Below, one piece after another: positions 31,882 through 40,346 of a stretch of 64,000 nucleotides of DNA. The notes beneath the pieces were generated by a model that was not told the origin of the DNA, ran no database searches, and was given only the letters and a program-made list of their open reading frames with translations. A program made the translations under genes and the position numbers. The stretch is from CAXXOK01 sp963674895 (GTDB lineage Bacteria; Bacillota; Clostridia; Christensenellales; Aristaeellaceae), in the NCBI GenBank assembly GCA_963674895.2, contig CAXXCY010000001.1, positions 1 through 64,000 on the forward strand, written 5' to 3'. How positions within the stretch are numbered: the first letter of the stretch is position 1; each line of letters begins with the position of its first letter.

Positions 31882-32901
31882 ATGAAACTACTGGTGACCG
31901 GCGGCGCCGGTTTTATCGGCGCGAACTTCATCTATTTCCTGCTGGAAAAGCACCCGGAGGATACCATCCTGTGCGTGGACAAGCTGACCTATGCGGGCAA
32001 TCTCTCCACCCTGGCGCCCGTGATGGACGCTCCGAATTTTCGCTTTGTCAAAGCGGATATCTGCGACCGCGAAGCGATATTCAAGCTGTTTGAGGGCGAG
32101 AAGCCGGACGTCGTGGTGAACTTCGCGGCGGAAACGCATGTGGACCGGTCCGTGGAAGATCCCGGCGTATTCCTGCAGACGAATATTCTGGGCACGCAGG
32201 TGCTGATGGACGCTTGCCGCAAGTACGGCAATATCCGGTTTCACCAGGTGTCCACGGACGAGGTGTACGGCGATCTGCCGCTGGACCGTCCGGATCTCCT
32301 CTTCACCGAGGAGACGCCCATCCATACCTCCAGCCCCTATTCGGCTTCGAAAGCCGCCGCGGACCTGCTGGCGCTGGCCTACTTCCGCACCTACGGGCTG
32401 CCGGTAACCATCTCCCGCTGTTCCAACAATTACGGGCCGTACCAGTTTCTGGAGAAGCTGATCCCGCTGATGATTTCCAACTGCATGAACGATAAGCCGC
32501 TGCCCGTGTACGGCGAGGGCCTGAACGTGCGCGACTGGCTGTATGTGGAGGACCACTGCAAGGCCATCGATCTGATCGTCCGCAAGGGCAGCATCGGCGA
32601 GGTGTACAATATCGGCGGGCATAACGAGATGCGCAATATCGATATCGTCCGGCTCCTCTGCCGGGCGACGGGCAAGCCGGAAACCCTGATCACATATGTA
32701 ACCGACCGCAAGGGCCACGACCTGCGCTACGCGATCGACCCCTCGAAGATCCACCGCGAGCTGGATTGGCTGCCGGAAACGAAGTTTGAGGACGGCATCG
32801 GAAAAACCATCCGCTGGTACCAGGACAACAAGGCCTGGTGGGAGCCGATCCTAAGCGGGGAATACCAGAACTACTATCAGAACATGTACGGGAACCGCTA
32901 A
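31882..32901 (+). CDS. rfbB: dTDP-glucose 4,6-dehydratase
   Basis: 339 residues. Converts dTDP-glucose to dTDP-4-keto-6-deoxyglucose, a step to dTDP-L-rhamnose and related sugars. Rossmann motif GGAGFIGANF (residues 7-16), NFAAETHVDRS, STDEVYGDLP, and YSASKAAADLL with the catalytic Tyr-x-x-x-Lys. DEVYGDL and RCSNNYGPYQFLEKLIPLMI are RmlB hallmarks. The other rml genes (A, C, D) are not in the window. GGGGGAGAC ribosome site. Its terminator stem overlaps the stop codon. Confidence 0.93.
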   Translation: MKLLVTGGAGFIGANFIYFLLEKHPEDTILCVDKLTYAGNLSTLAPVMDAPNFRFVKADICDREAIFKLFEGEKPDVVVNFAAETHVDRSVEDPGVFLQTNILGTQVLMDACRKYGNIRFHQVSTDEVYGDLPLDRPDLLFTEETPIHTSSPYSASKAAADLLALAYFRTYGLPVTISRCSNNYGPYQFLEKLIPLMISNCMNDKPLPVYGEGLNVRDWLYVEDHCKAIDLIVRKGSIGEVYNIGGHNEMRNIDIVRLLCRATGKPETLITYVTDRKGHDLRYAIDPSKIHRELDWLPETKFEDGIGKTIRWYQDNKAWWEPILSGEYQNYYQNMYGNR

Positions 32902-32918
32902 CGCGGTTCCCCGTTCTG
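32890..32918 (+). terminator. Terminator overlapping the rfbB stop codon
   Basis: GGGAACCGC (32890-32898) pairs with GCGGTTCCC (32903-32911), loop TAAC containing the stop codon, followed by CGTTCTGTTT. The coding sequence end is inside the hairpin. Confidence 0.7.
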
Positions 32919-32937
32919 TTTATCAAGGACAACAGCC

Positions 32938-33840
32938 ATAAGCAGCTTGACCGTTGGCGGGCAGCGCCTCCTGGAGTATGCGCTGCCCGCCTGCGAAACC
33001 ATGATGCGGACCTATGCTCCCGATAACCTGCCGCCCGCCGGCAGGTTTCATTACCGTCAGGGGTGTTTCTCTCCGGCATGATGGAAGCCTGCCGGCTTTC
33101 AGGCGAAACAAAGCTGCATACTATCGTTAAGGCGTGGGTGGATTCCCTCGTCAATGCATACGGGGGATATCCTAAGCTTCAACCCGGGTCAGCTGAACGA
33201 TCTGCATCCGGGCGTGCTGCTGTTTCCGCAGTAACAGCAAAACCGGGGACGCGCGCTGCAAAAGCGCGAATGATACGGTCCTGTGGTTTTTCGAGCGCTT
33301 CCCCAAAACAGACATCGGCGGTTTCCGGCACAACGCCATGAGCCGGGACCAGATTTGGCTGGACGCGCTGTACATAGCGGGCCCGTTCATCGCGCAGTGC
33401 GCCGCGGAGCGTAACCGGCCCGGGCTTTCGGACGTCACCGTGCTGCAGGCCGAACTGATGGAGCGATACACGCGGAGCGCAAAAACCGGGCTTTGGTACC
33501 AGGCCGTGGATAAGGGCGGCAGGCCCGGCAACTGGCTGGAGACGTACTGCACGTGCCTGTATGCCGCCGCCATCTGCAAAGCCGTGCGCATGGGCGTGCT
33601 TCCCGCGCAAACGTTGGAAGCTGTAAAAAACCGTACGCGGCGTAATCGGCCGACTGGCTTTTCACGGGGACGACTTGCTGATCGGGGACATCTGCGAGGG
33701 CACGTGGGTCGGCGACTATTCGTTTTATTGCGGCCGCAAACGCTGTTCCAACGGCCTCCACGGCGTCGGCGCCTTTCTGCTGATGTGCGCCGAAGCAGAG
33801 CGGACGTTTTTAGCGGGAAGCAGCCGGCACCCGCTTCGCC
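32938..33840 (+). pseudogene. Decayed GH88/GH105-type unsaturated glycuronyl hydrolase
   Basis: Fragments in three frames line up as one glycoside hydrolase: SLTVGGQRLLEYALPACETMM, HYRQGVFLSGMMEAC, KAWVDSLVNAYGG, then FNPGQLNDLHPGVLLF (33175-33230 in a different frame), NAMSRDQIWLDALYIAGPFIA (33338 on), TYCTCLYAAAICKAV, and after another shift GDDLLIGDICEGTWVGDY and GLHGVGAFLLMCAEAE. These are typical of GH105 (YteR-like) enzymes that act on unsaturated rhamnogalacturonan or similar. At least three frame changes exist, and the 3' end overlaps the convergent O-antigen-ligase-like gene. Confidence 0.7.
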
Positions 33841-35147
33841 GGGCACCACTTCCGCGATTCAAACACGACCATCCCCGCGATCAGGAAAAACAGCATACTC
33901 TGCAGTTCCTCGGTAAAGATGTAATTCTCGGTCACTGCGTGAACCAGCAGCCCGAATAAAGGCAGCGTCAGAATTCTTGAGGCAAGCGGCGCCTGCCTGC
34001 AGAGGAAGAGCTTGACGCTGCGATAGAACAGCAGGATATTGAACGCAAGCATCATCAGCAAGGCCGGAATCCCGCTGGTCATCAGCACCTCCATATAAGA
34101 GTTGTGCATGTGGGTAAGGTATACACCGATGTCCTCGGCGACTTCCAGCCGGACAGGCGTGCGCAAATCGCCGATCAGGAACCGCAGCGGTTTTTCCTGA
34201 AGCAGTCGGAATCCTGCTTTCCAGATATTGACTCTGGAGGCAAAGGTGCTCGGCGCTTCATCAAAACGCGTGCCGAAAACCTGCTCCGGCCCGGTTTGCG
34301 TATCGCTGCCGGCTGTGGAAGTATTATAGAGATACAGCGCGCCTGCCATGATCAGCACCATGATCAGAAGCGCAACGCAGATGGTCAGCAGGCTTTTTCT
34401 AGAAATCCCCGCGTTTTGGTACATCAGGAGAAAAGCCATCATCAACAATATCACGATCGTGATCACGATACCCGCGTTGCATCCGGTGAAATAGATGGCT
34501 AGGCAAAGGCCGATCGCAAGGACAGCAAACAGCAGCCGAACCCAGAGGCGCTTGATTGTTACAGCAAGATAAAAAAGCATGCTCAACGCGATATACAATA
34601 AGCAAGCAAAACCGTTGGGATGATTGGTGAAAAGCCAAAGGCGCGATGTTTCATAAAGACCGAGAACATGAACATTAAACGGATTGGAGATCGGGCTTTT
34701 TGTGAGTACGGCAATCACGCCGGCCCACGCCGCGATTCCCATCGCAACGCCAAACACCAGCGCCACAGCCGTGAATAGCTGCTTGCGAGATTTTTCACTG
34801 ATTTCGCCTGGCAGAGGATAGAGCACCAGACAGGCAAACCCGATCATGGAAACATACACATAGCTCTCGTGCAGGTATTTATCGCCGTTCAATACCCTTG
34901 TCACAGCCAGCCAGACCGCGAAAGCCATGAGCAGGATCATCTCGATATCGCGGGGCCGCCCTTTGCGTATCCAGACCAGCGTACCCGCCAGGATGAACAT
35001 CGGAATCATGTAGGTGGCCGTTACATTGGGAATATGATCGATGGAAACGATACCGAACAGCCGAAACAATACGAACAATACAACGCACACGATCAAAAAC
35101 AGTTCCACGCGCTTGGAGTCGATTGCCGACCATGTCTGCTTTTCCAT
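33810..35147 (-). CDS. O-antigen ligase/polymerase-like membrane protein
   Basis: 445 residues from ATG 35147 (MEKQTWSAIDSKRVEL; GGGAGCACTT ribosome site; longer starts run into sequence resembling the leader). About ten to twelve spans with a large extracytoplasmic loop containing GTRFDEAPSTFASRVNIWKAG and then YLTHMHNSYMEVLMTSGIPAL; the R-x-x-x-W and the H-N-x-x-x-x-x-L-x-x-x-G-I-P pattern are typical of Wzy/WaaL-like O-antigen ligase domain proteins. Function is probably polymerisation or ligation of a surface polysaccharide. Its 3' end covers the remains of the hydrolase pseudogene on the other strand. Confidence 0.75.
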   Translation of the reverse strand: MEKQTWSAIDSKRVELFLIVCVVLFVLFRLFGIVSIDHIPNVTATYMIPMFILAGTLVWIRKGRPRDIEMILLMAFAVWLAVTRVLNGDKYLHESYVYVSMIGFACLVLYPLPGEISEKSRKQLFTAVALVFGVAMGIAAWAGVIAVLTKSPISNPFNVHVLGLYETSRLWLFTNHPNGFACLLYIALSMLFYLAVTIKRLWVRLLFAVLAIGLCLAIYFTGCNAGIVITIVILLMMAFLLMYQNAGISRKSLLTICVALLIMVLIMAGALYLYNTSTAGSDTQTGPEQVFGTRFDEAPSTFASRVNIWKAGFRLLQEKPLRFLIGDLRTPVRLEVAEDIGVYLTHMHNSYMEVLMTSGIPALLMMLAFNILLFYRSVKLFLCRQAPLASRILTLPLFGLLVHAVTENYIFTEELQSMLFFLIAGMVVFESRKWCPAKRVPAASR

Positions 35148-35405
35148 AAGTGCTCCCTCATGTGTGTTTTTATATATCCCAGATAGTATAAGCGCCGCAC
35201 ATTTGAATGTCAAATAGGCCCGGCGGCTGCAATCGCTCAGTATTTCCTCGAAGGAGCCAGGCGCAACCGAACAAGCCTGCGCCATCGCAGCGCATGGAAA
35301 GGCAAGCAAACGCGATCGGTGCGAAGCCCCGCCCGACAGATGTCGTGCGGGGCCGCAATAGCAGGTTGGGCTTTATAGACTGGCTGGTGCAGACCGCTTA
35401 AAATG
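35148..35405. other. Intergenic stretch upstream of the O-antigen-ligase-like gene, with a GC hairpin
   Basis: About 260 bases without a gene. GCCCCGC (35326-35332) and GCGGGGC (35347-35353) pair, with an inner CGACA/TGTCG. Lies between the palindromic repeat pair and the ligase-like gene start; may end or attenuate transcripts from rplQ into the ligase-like gene. Confidence 0.45.
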
Positions 35406-35476
35406 CCTGAGATACGAGGAAGCAAAAGCGGCAAGCGCCGATCTTACAGTAACGTAAGTGAGGCGTTTGCCGCTTG
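35406..35476. repeat. Palindromic repeat, partial copy (copy 1)
   Basis: Core GCCTGAGATACGAGGAAGCA, then an inner stem AAGCGGCAAGCGCC/GGCGTTTGCCGCTT around CTTACAGTAACGTAAG. Matches the left half and core of the copies at 35511-35644 and 40347-40479, but lacks the right conserved box (TGACAACGCAG) and the outer stem. Confidence 0.65.
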
Positions 35477-35510
35477 AATCATCATATCATAACTCTATAC
35501 TGACGGGTTG

Positions 35511-35644
35511 TCTCCAGCCTGCTTAGAAGGCTTGAGATGCTAGGAAGCAAAAATGGCAAGTGGCTGAGCTTACTCGTATCGTAAGTGATGCCACTTGCCA
35601 TTTGTAGCTGACAACGCAGGTCGGGTCTTCTAAGCAGGCTGAGA
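35511..35644. repeat. Palindromic repeat, full copy (copy 2) touching the rplQ stop codon
   Basis: Outer arms AGCCTGCTTAGAAG and CTTCTAAGCAGGCT (14-base perfect pairing), conserved box GAGATGCTAGGAAGCAAA, inner stem AAATGGCAAGTGGC/GCCACTTGCCATTT, apex CTTAC-TCGTAT-CGTAAG, conserved box CTGACAACGCAG. The last base lies directly before the rplQ stop (minus strand, TAG at 35645-35647). On the minus strand the inner stem is followed by TTTTTG, so it could also terminate. Confidence 0.75.
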
Positions 35645-36154
35645 CTAGATGATTTCGATTACGCACATCTCCGCCGCGTCTCCCCGCCTGGGCCCCAGCT
35701 TATAGATGCGCGTGTAGCCGCCGCCGACTTTCTTTTCCTCGTTGCGCTTTTTGAACTTCGGACCGTATTCGCGGAAGAGCTTCTCCACCACGGGGTACTT
35801 GTTGCCCTGGGTGCGCTCGAGAAAATCGTCCTTGTCCTCGTCCTTGCCGCGGATCTCCTGCATCGGGTACAGGTAGGAAAGCATCGTACGGCGGGCGGCG
35901 AGCTTGCTTGGCGTGTCGTTGACGACGTCCATGGTCACGATCTGCCCCTTTTCGTTGTGGGACTGTTTCTGCACGGCGACGGTATTCTCACATTCTTTGA
36001 TTGCCAGCGTAATCAGGCGTTCGGCCATACGGCGCACCTCTTTGGCGCGGGCTTCCGTAGTCTCAATCCGGCCGTACCAGATCAGGTTGGTTACCTGATT
36101 GCGGATCAGCGCTTTGCGCTGATCGGCTGGACGGCCCAGTTTTCGTTGTGCCAT
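35645..36154 (-). CDS. rplQ: 50S ribosomal protein L17 (enlarged)
   Basis: 169 residues, versus about 113-130 in typical bacteria. N-terminus AQRKLGRPADQRKALIRNQVTNLIWYGRIETTEARAKEVRRMAERLI and C-terminus GGGYTRIYKLGPRRGDAAEMCVIEII are standard L17. Between them lies a charged extra region (about residues 58-105, including QIVTMDVVNDTPSKLAARR and the KDEDKDDFLERTQGN stretch). Last gene of the alpha operon. Its stop codon adjoins a palindromic repeat. Confidence 0.95.
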   Translation of the reverse strand: MAQRKLGRPADQRKALIRNQVTNLIWYGRIETTEARAKEVRRMAERLITLAIKECENTVAVQKQSHNEKGQIVTMDVVNDTPSKLAARRTMLSYLYPMQEIRGKDEDKDDFLERTQGNKYPVVEKLFREYGPKFKKRNEEKKVGGGYTRIYKLGPRRGDAAEMCVIEII

Positions 36155-36188
36155 ATTGCATCCTCCTTCGTGGTGGCTGACTTAAAAA

Positions 36189-37133
36189 TTATTCTTCGCT
36201 GGGCTTTAAGGCGAGGCCGAGTCCCTGCAATTTCTGCTCGACTTCCTCCAAGCTCTTGCGGCCGAGGTTGCGAACCTTCATCATGTCTTCCTGGTTGCGC
36301 TGCACGAGCTCGGACACGGTATTGATTCCGGCGCGCTTCAGGCAATTGTAGGCGCGCACGCTCAAATCCAGCTCCTCGATCGTCATCTCGAGCACCTTTT
36401 CGCGCTTGTCGTCCTCCTGATCGGTGAAGGTGACGGGCATCACCTGGTCCGTCAGGCTGACAAAGAGGCTCAGGTGCTCGGTGAGGATCTTGGCGGCGGT
36501 GGAAATCGCTTCGTCCGGGATCACGGTGCCGTTGGTCCACACATCCAGCGTGAGTTTGTCGTAATCCGTCACGTTTCCCACGCGCGTATCCTCGATGGTG
36601 TAGTTCACCTTGCGGACCGGCGTGAAAATGCTGTCGATCGGGATGACGCCGATGGGCATGGAGTGCGTCTTGTTGCGCTCGGCGCTCACATAGCCGCGGC
36701 CCTTTTCCATGGTCAGTGTCATGCGCAGGTGCGCATCCTCGTTGAGCGTGGCGATGTGCAGGTTGGGGTTGGACATCTCCATCTCGTCGTCCATGGGAAT
36801 GTCGCCGGATGTAAACTCCATCGGCCCCTTGACGTCCAGGATGACGGTCTTGGGCTGATCGGTGTACATCTTGAAGCACAGCTGCTTCAGGTTAAGGATC
36901 AGCTCGGTCACATCTTCCACAACGCCGGGGATGGTGGTGAACTCGTGCATGATGCCGTCGATCTGGATGTTGGTAATCGCGGCGCCCGGCAGCGAGGAAA
37001 GCAGGACACGGCGCAGGGCGTTGCCCAGGGTGTTGCCGAAGCCTGATTCCAGAGGTTCGATCACAAAACGGCCGTAGGTGTTATCGGCGCTGATTTCGGA
37101 ACGCTCGATTCGAGCTTTTTCAATTTCGATCAT
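36189..37133 (-). CDS. rpoA: DNA-directed RNA polymerase alpha subunit
   Basis: 314 residues. N-terminal dimer/assembly domain (FVIEPLESGFGNTLGNALRRVLLSSLPGAAI) and C-terminal domain (IEELDLSVRAYNCLKRAGINTVSELVQRNQEDMMKVRNLGRKSLEEVEQKL) for UP-element and activator contact are both complete. It sits between rpsD and rplQ as normal. GGAGGGTAC ribosome site. Confidence 0.97.
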   Translation of the reverse strand: MIEIEKARIERSEISADNTYGRFVIEPLESGFGNTLGNALRRVLLSSLPGAAITNIQIDGIMHEFTTIPGVVEDVTELILNLKQLCFKMYTDQPKTVILDVKGPMEFTSGDIPMDDEMEMSNPNLHIATLNEDAHLRMTLTMEKGRGYVSAERNKTHSMPIGVIPIDSIFTPVRKVNYTIEDTRVGNVTDYDKLTLDVWTNGTVIPDEAISTAAKILTEHLSLFVSLTDQVMPVTFTDQEDDKREKVLEMTIEELDLSVRAYNCLKRAGINTVSELVQRNQEDMMKVRNLGRKSLEEVEQKLQGLGLALKPSEE

Positions 37134-37162
37134 GGTTGTACCCTCCTAAGTTGAGCCGATAG

Positions 37163-37789
37163 TTAACGAGAGTAGAACTCGACGATCATGTTCTCCTGCA
37201 AGGTGAGATCGATATCCTCCCGCTGGGGCAGCGCTTCGATTTTCGCGGTCAGCGTTTCCGCGTCGGCGGTAATCCACTTGGGCACCACGCGGTTGATTCC
37301 CTCTTTGACAATCTTGAAGTGCTCCATGTCTTTGCGGGTTTCGCGGACGCCGATCACGTCGCCGACATCGGTGATGTAAGACGGAATATCCACTTTTTTG
37401 CCGCCCACGGTAATCAGGCCGTGGCAAACAAACTGGCGGGCCTGCGCGCGGCTGTTGGCCAGGCCGCTGCGGTAGACCACGCTGTCCAGGCGGCGCTCCA
37501 GAAGCTGCAGCAGGTTTTCACCCGTGATGCCCTTCATGCCTTCCGCTTTTTTGAACGTGCGGTGGAACTGGCCTTCCATCAGGCCGTAGGCGCGGCGCAC
37601 CTTCTGCTTTTCGCGCAGCTGCAGGCCGTACTCCGAGGGCTTGCGCATACGCGCCTGGCCGTGCTGGCCGGGAGGGGTGGGGCGGCTCTCCTGTGCGCAC
37701 TTGGAGGAGAAGCACTTCTCGCCCTTCAAAAAGAGCTTGGTGCCCTCGCGGCGGCACATACGGCATACGGAACCGGTATATCTTGCCAT
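37163..37789 (-). CDS. rpsD: 30S ribosomal protein S4 (zinc-ribbon form)
   Basis: 208 residues. The N-terminus holds CRMCRREGTKLFLKGEKCFSSKCA, a four-Cys zinc-binding form (C+ type). The S4 RNA-binding domain follows (RRLDSVVYRSGLANSRAQARQFVCHGLITVGGKKVDIPSY). Primary 16S-binding assembly protein and, in many bacteria, translational repressor of the alpha operon. Confidence 0.97.
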   Translation of the reverse strand: MARYTGSVCRMCRREGTKLFLKGEKCFSSKCAQESRPTPPGQHGQARMRKPSEYGLQLREKQKVRRAYGLMEGQFHRTFKKAEGMKGITGENLLQLLERRLDSVVYRSGLANSRAQARQFVCHGLITVGGKKVDIPSYITDVGDVIGVRETRKDMEHFKIVKEGINRVVPKWITADAETLTAKIEALPQREDIDLTLQENMIVEFYSR

Positions 37790-37803
37790 AATTCTGTACC
37801 TCC

Positions 37804-38205
37804 TTACACTCTTCTGCGCTTGGGCGGACGGCAGCCGTTGTGGGGAATCGGCGTAACGTCCTTGATCATGTTGACTTCCAGACCCGCGGACTGGAGACTG
37901 CGGATCGCGGCTTCGCGGCCGGAGCCCGGGCCTTTGACATAGACCTCGACGGTCTTCAAACCGAATTCCATGGCGGCTTTGGCAGCGGTTTCCGCGGCCA
38001 TCTGCGCGGCAAAGGGCGTGGACTTTTTGCTTCCGCGGAAGCCAAGCCCGCCGGCGCTCGCCCAGGACAGGGCGTTGCCCTTGGTATCGGTCAAGGTAAC
38101 GATGGTGTTGTTAAATGAAGAACGGATATGCGCCGCGCCGCGTTCGACCAGCTTTTTTTCACGCCGTTTGCGCGATACCCTTTTCAGCTTTTGTTTCGGT
38201 GCCAT
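37804..38205 (-). CDS. rpsK: 30S ribosomal protein S11
   Basis: 133 residues, standard length. Signature blocks AHIRSSFNNTIVTLTDTKGN, ALSWASAGGLGFRGSKKSTPFAA and VEVYVKGPGSGREAAIRSLQ, ending NGCRPPKRRRV. Lies between rpsM and rpsD on the platform side of the 30S subunit. Confidence 0.97.
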   Translation of the reverse strand: MAPKQKLKRVSRKRREKKLVERGAAHIRSSFNNTIVTLTDTKGNALSWASAGGLGFRGSKKSTPFAAQMAAETAAKAAMEFGLKTVEVYVKGPGSGREAAIRSLQSAGLEVNMIKDVTPIPHNGCRPPKRRRV

Positions 38206-38244
38206 TCGTTGAAACTCCCTCCATGCTCAAATAGCATACTCAGA

Positions 38245-38619
38245 TCAGGTGGACTTCTTCTTTCCGGCGGCGGTGCGCTTGGGCCCTTTGCGTGTCCGCG
38301 CGTTGGTTTTGGTGTTCTGTCCGCGCACGGGCAGGCCGCGGCGATGACGGATACCGCGGTACGAGCCGATCTCAATGAGCCGCTTGATGTTCATGGACAC
38401 CTCGCGGCGCAGATCGCCCTCTACCTTTACATGACGTTCGATGTACTCGCGGAGTTTGGAAACTTCCTGTTCGTTGAGATCCTTGCAGCGCGTATCAGGG
38501 CTGATGCCGGTGACATCCAGAATGTTCTGGGATGTGGCAAGGCCGATGCCGAAGATGTAGGTCAAGCCTACTTCCACGCGCTTTTCATTGGGCAGGTCTA
38601 CGCCTGCAATACGTGCCAT
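38245..38619 (-). CDS. rpsM: 30S ribosomal protein S13
   Basis: 124 residues from ATG 38619 (MARIAGVDLPNEKRVEVGL), chosen because GGAGGTG lies 8 bases ahead; the longer frame is a leader. Contains LTYIFGIG, DLNEQEVSKLREYIE and GIRHRRGLPVRGQNTKTNARTRKGP. First gene of the second part of the split alpha operon. It is preceded by its own promoter and a 310-base leader. Confidence 0.97.
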   Translation of the reverse strand: MARIAGVDLPNEKRVEVGLTYIFGIGLATSQNILDVTGISPDTRCKDLNEQEVSKLREYIERHVKVEGDLRREVSMNIKRLIEIGSYRGIRHRRGLPVRGQNTKTNARTRKGPKRTAAGKKKST

Positions 38620-38933
38620 GTGTGGAATACACCTCCATAATGTCAGGGGACCCGCAGACGCAGATAAAACCCGCATAGAACACGCTGGGGTGATATGTTC
38701 TCAGGATTTATACAGTGCTTCGGTTTGCCCGCCTGCTTTGAACCGCCTGACGGCGGTCCCTCGGGGCTGAAGGTCTCTTGAAGTGGCGGCGTCCGCCGCC
38801 CAAGACCCCGTGCGCATCGGGACGGCGGTTGCCGTTCGTACGCACTTTGCTTGTGCTGTAAGGCTTTGCTTTCCCGCGGTCGCACACGGTTTCCCGCGCA
38901 CGCAGCCGCCCGCTGCTGAAAACATAGTCTAAC
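38620..38933 (-). promoter_or_regulatory. Long hairpin-rich leader of rpsM operon
   Basis: About 310 bases from the promoter at 38940-38968 to the rpsM ribosome site. Hairpins include GGCGGC-GTCC-GCCGCC (near 38783) and ACCGCC-TGAC-GGCGGT (near 38740). The length and structure would fit feedback control by a ribosomal protein such as S4, but no known leader motif was recognised. Confidence 0.45.
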
Positions 38934-38939
38934 TTTGGA

Positions 38940-38968
38940 ATTATAACATAAATATGTTTTCGTGACAA
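38940..38968 (-). promoter_or_regulatory. Internal promoter for rpsM-rpsK-rpsD-rpoA-rplQ
   Basis: On the minus strand, TTGTCA (38963-38968), 17 bases, TATAAT (38940-38945). It is divergent to the tetR promoter at 39086 and makes the distal alpha operon independent of the S10 promoter. Confidence 0.75.
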
Positions 38969-39085
38969 CGGGTTAAGTAAACTTTTTTCTCCCGGCAACA
39001 GGTTTTTTTCTTTGCTTGTAGGGTATCGTTTAGGCGCGGCCATATGTTGTGTTTAAAGCGATTCCGCGATCACCGGATTTTTCCC

Positions 39086-39129
39086 TTGACAGATATTCCT
39101 CACCGGATTATAATGCTAACGAACGTTAG
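39086..39129 (+). promoter_or_regulatory. Promoter and operator of the inserted TetR gene
   Basis: TTGACA (39086-39091), 17 bases, TATAAT (39109-39114), both consensus. CTAACGAACGTTAG (39116-39129), a perfect palindrome, covers the transcription start, so the TetR protein likely represses itself and its partner. Confidence 0.8.
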
Positions 39130-39146
39130 TTATTGGAGTTTGGCGT

Positions 39147-39800
39147 ATGGATCGCAGTGAAGAATTCGACCGTTACATTATGAAGGCGGCGTCCACCAGG
39201 GACAAGCTGCTGTATGCGGGCTTGCGCCTGTTTGCCGAAAAGGGCTACGCGAACGTCGGCATCCGCGAGCTGTGCGGCTCGGTGCATATCAAGGAGAGCT
39301 CCTTTTATAACCACTACAAAAGCAAGGACAGCCTGTTTTCTGCCATCGTCGCCTTCTTTGACGCGACGACCAGCCAGGCGATGATGACCGACGACGAGAT
39401 TGAACACTGGATTTCGCTGGGAGACGTGGAAGCGTTCCTGACCGGAAACATGCACCGTTTCACCGCTGCGACGTCCAACACGCTGTTCTTTACCGCGCTG
39501 CAGATCGTGCTGACCGAATCGTTTTACAATCCCAAGGCCGCCGCGGCGGCGAAAAAGAACATCTATTATCTGCGGAAGGGCTATACCGAAAGGATATTGC
39601 GCGGGCTGATGCAGCAGGGCGCGATCCGGCCGTGCGATGTGGAAACGGTCACCGCCGAATATTACTACGCGCTCAAGGGGATTTTGGACGAATACCTCCT
39701 GCTGCATCTGTGGGACGACGATATGACGGCGATCAACGCACGCATCCACGCGCATATCCGGTTTTTCGTACAGATGCTCAAGCCCGAAAACGACGAATGA
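39147..39800 (+). CDS. TetR/AcrR-family regulator inserted in the alpha operon region
   Basis: 217 residues from ATG 39147, TTGGAG ribosome site. HTH KLLYAGLRLFAEKGYANVGIRELCGSVHIKESSFYNHYKSKDSLFSAI is a standard TetR fold with F-x-N-H-Y-x-S-K. The rest is a helical effector domain. It is transcribed against the ribosomal genes from its own promoter with a perfect palindromic operator, followed 61 bases later by a small membrane protein. A two-gene module. Confidence 0.85.
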   Translation: MDRSEEFDRYIMKAASTRDKLLYAGLRLFAEKGYANVGIRELCGSVHIKESSFYNHYKSKDSLFSAIVAFFDATTSQAMMTDDEIEHWISLGDVEAFLTGNMHRFTAATSNTLFFTALQIVLTESFYNPKAAAAAKKNIYYLRKGYTERILRGLMQQGAIRPCDVETVTAEYYYALKGILDEYLLLHLWDDDMTAINARIHAHIRFFVQMLKPENDE

Positions 39801-39861
39801 ACCGGCCCCTGCGGAAGGCAGTATTCATCCCTCGCTAGCAAAACAAGGAGAAAGAAAGAAG

Positions 39862-40227
39862 ATGAAAACAATGGTTATCGCCGCGCTCATTCTGCTGGTG
39901 CTTACCGTCGGCCTGGGAATCTGGCTGGGGTTCGCAGGCGCTCCCTACAACATGGCGTTACAAACCGTACACAAGTTGTCCAGTATCGCCTTTGCCGTCC
40001 TGTGCGTACTCTTCTTCCTGGGCGAAACGCGCAAAACGGGCATGGCTGCCGGGGATATCGCGCTCGCCGCCGTGTTCGTTATCTCGCTGATCGCGCTGCT
40101 TGCATCCGGCGGAATCATGAGCGGAAAGCAGCAGGTCCCCGCGCTTCTGCGGATCGTACACACGGTCTCCTCCATCCTGATTGCCGCCGGTTCCGGCTGG
40201 AGACTGATCGCGGCTTTGATCGGATAA
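39862..40227 (+). CDS. Four-span small membrane protein, TetR partner
   Basis: 121 residues, AAGGAGAAAGAAAG ribosome site. Four hydrophobic segments (about 4-25, 38-55, 66-86, 100-120). A short charged loop with GETRKTGM lies between spans 2 and 3. No known family by eye; its placement behind an autoregulated TetR gene suggests an inducible membrane protein for stress or export. Confidence 0.55.
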   Translation: MKTMVIAALILLVLTVGLGIWLGFAGAPYNMALQTVHKLSSIAFAVLCVLFFLGETRKTGMAAGDIALAAVFVISLIALLASGGIMSGKQQVPALLRIVHTVSSILIAAGSGWRLIAALIG

Positions 40228-40250
40228 CGTCAACCGGGTACAACCGCTAA

Positions 40251-40277
40251 AAACACCGTGCCAGTGCACGGTGTTTC
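40251..40277 (+). terminator. Terminator of the TetR-membrane protein module
   Basis: AACACCGTG (40252-40260) pairs with CACGGTGTT (40267-40275) around CCAGTG, followed by a short T stretch. It ends the plus-strand module before the palindromic repeat. Confidence 0.7.
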
Positions 40278-40346
40278 AGATCGTTGACAAACCATGTTTG
40301 GCAACGAGATGCCAGCTTGTCAAAAAACATTATGCAAACTATACGC

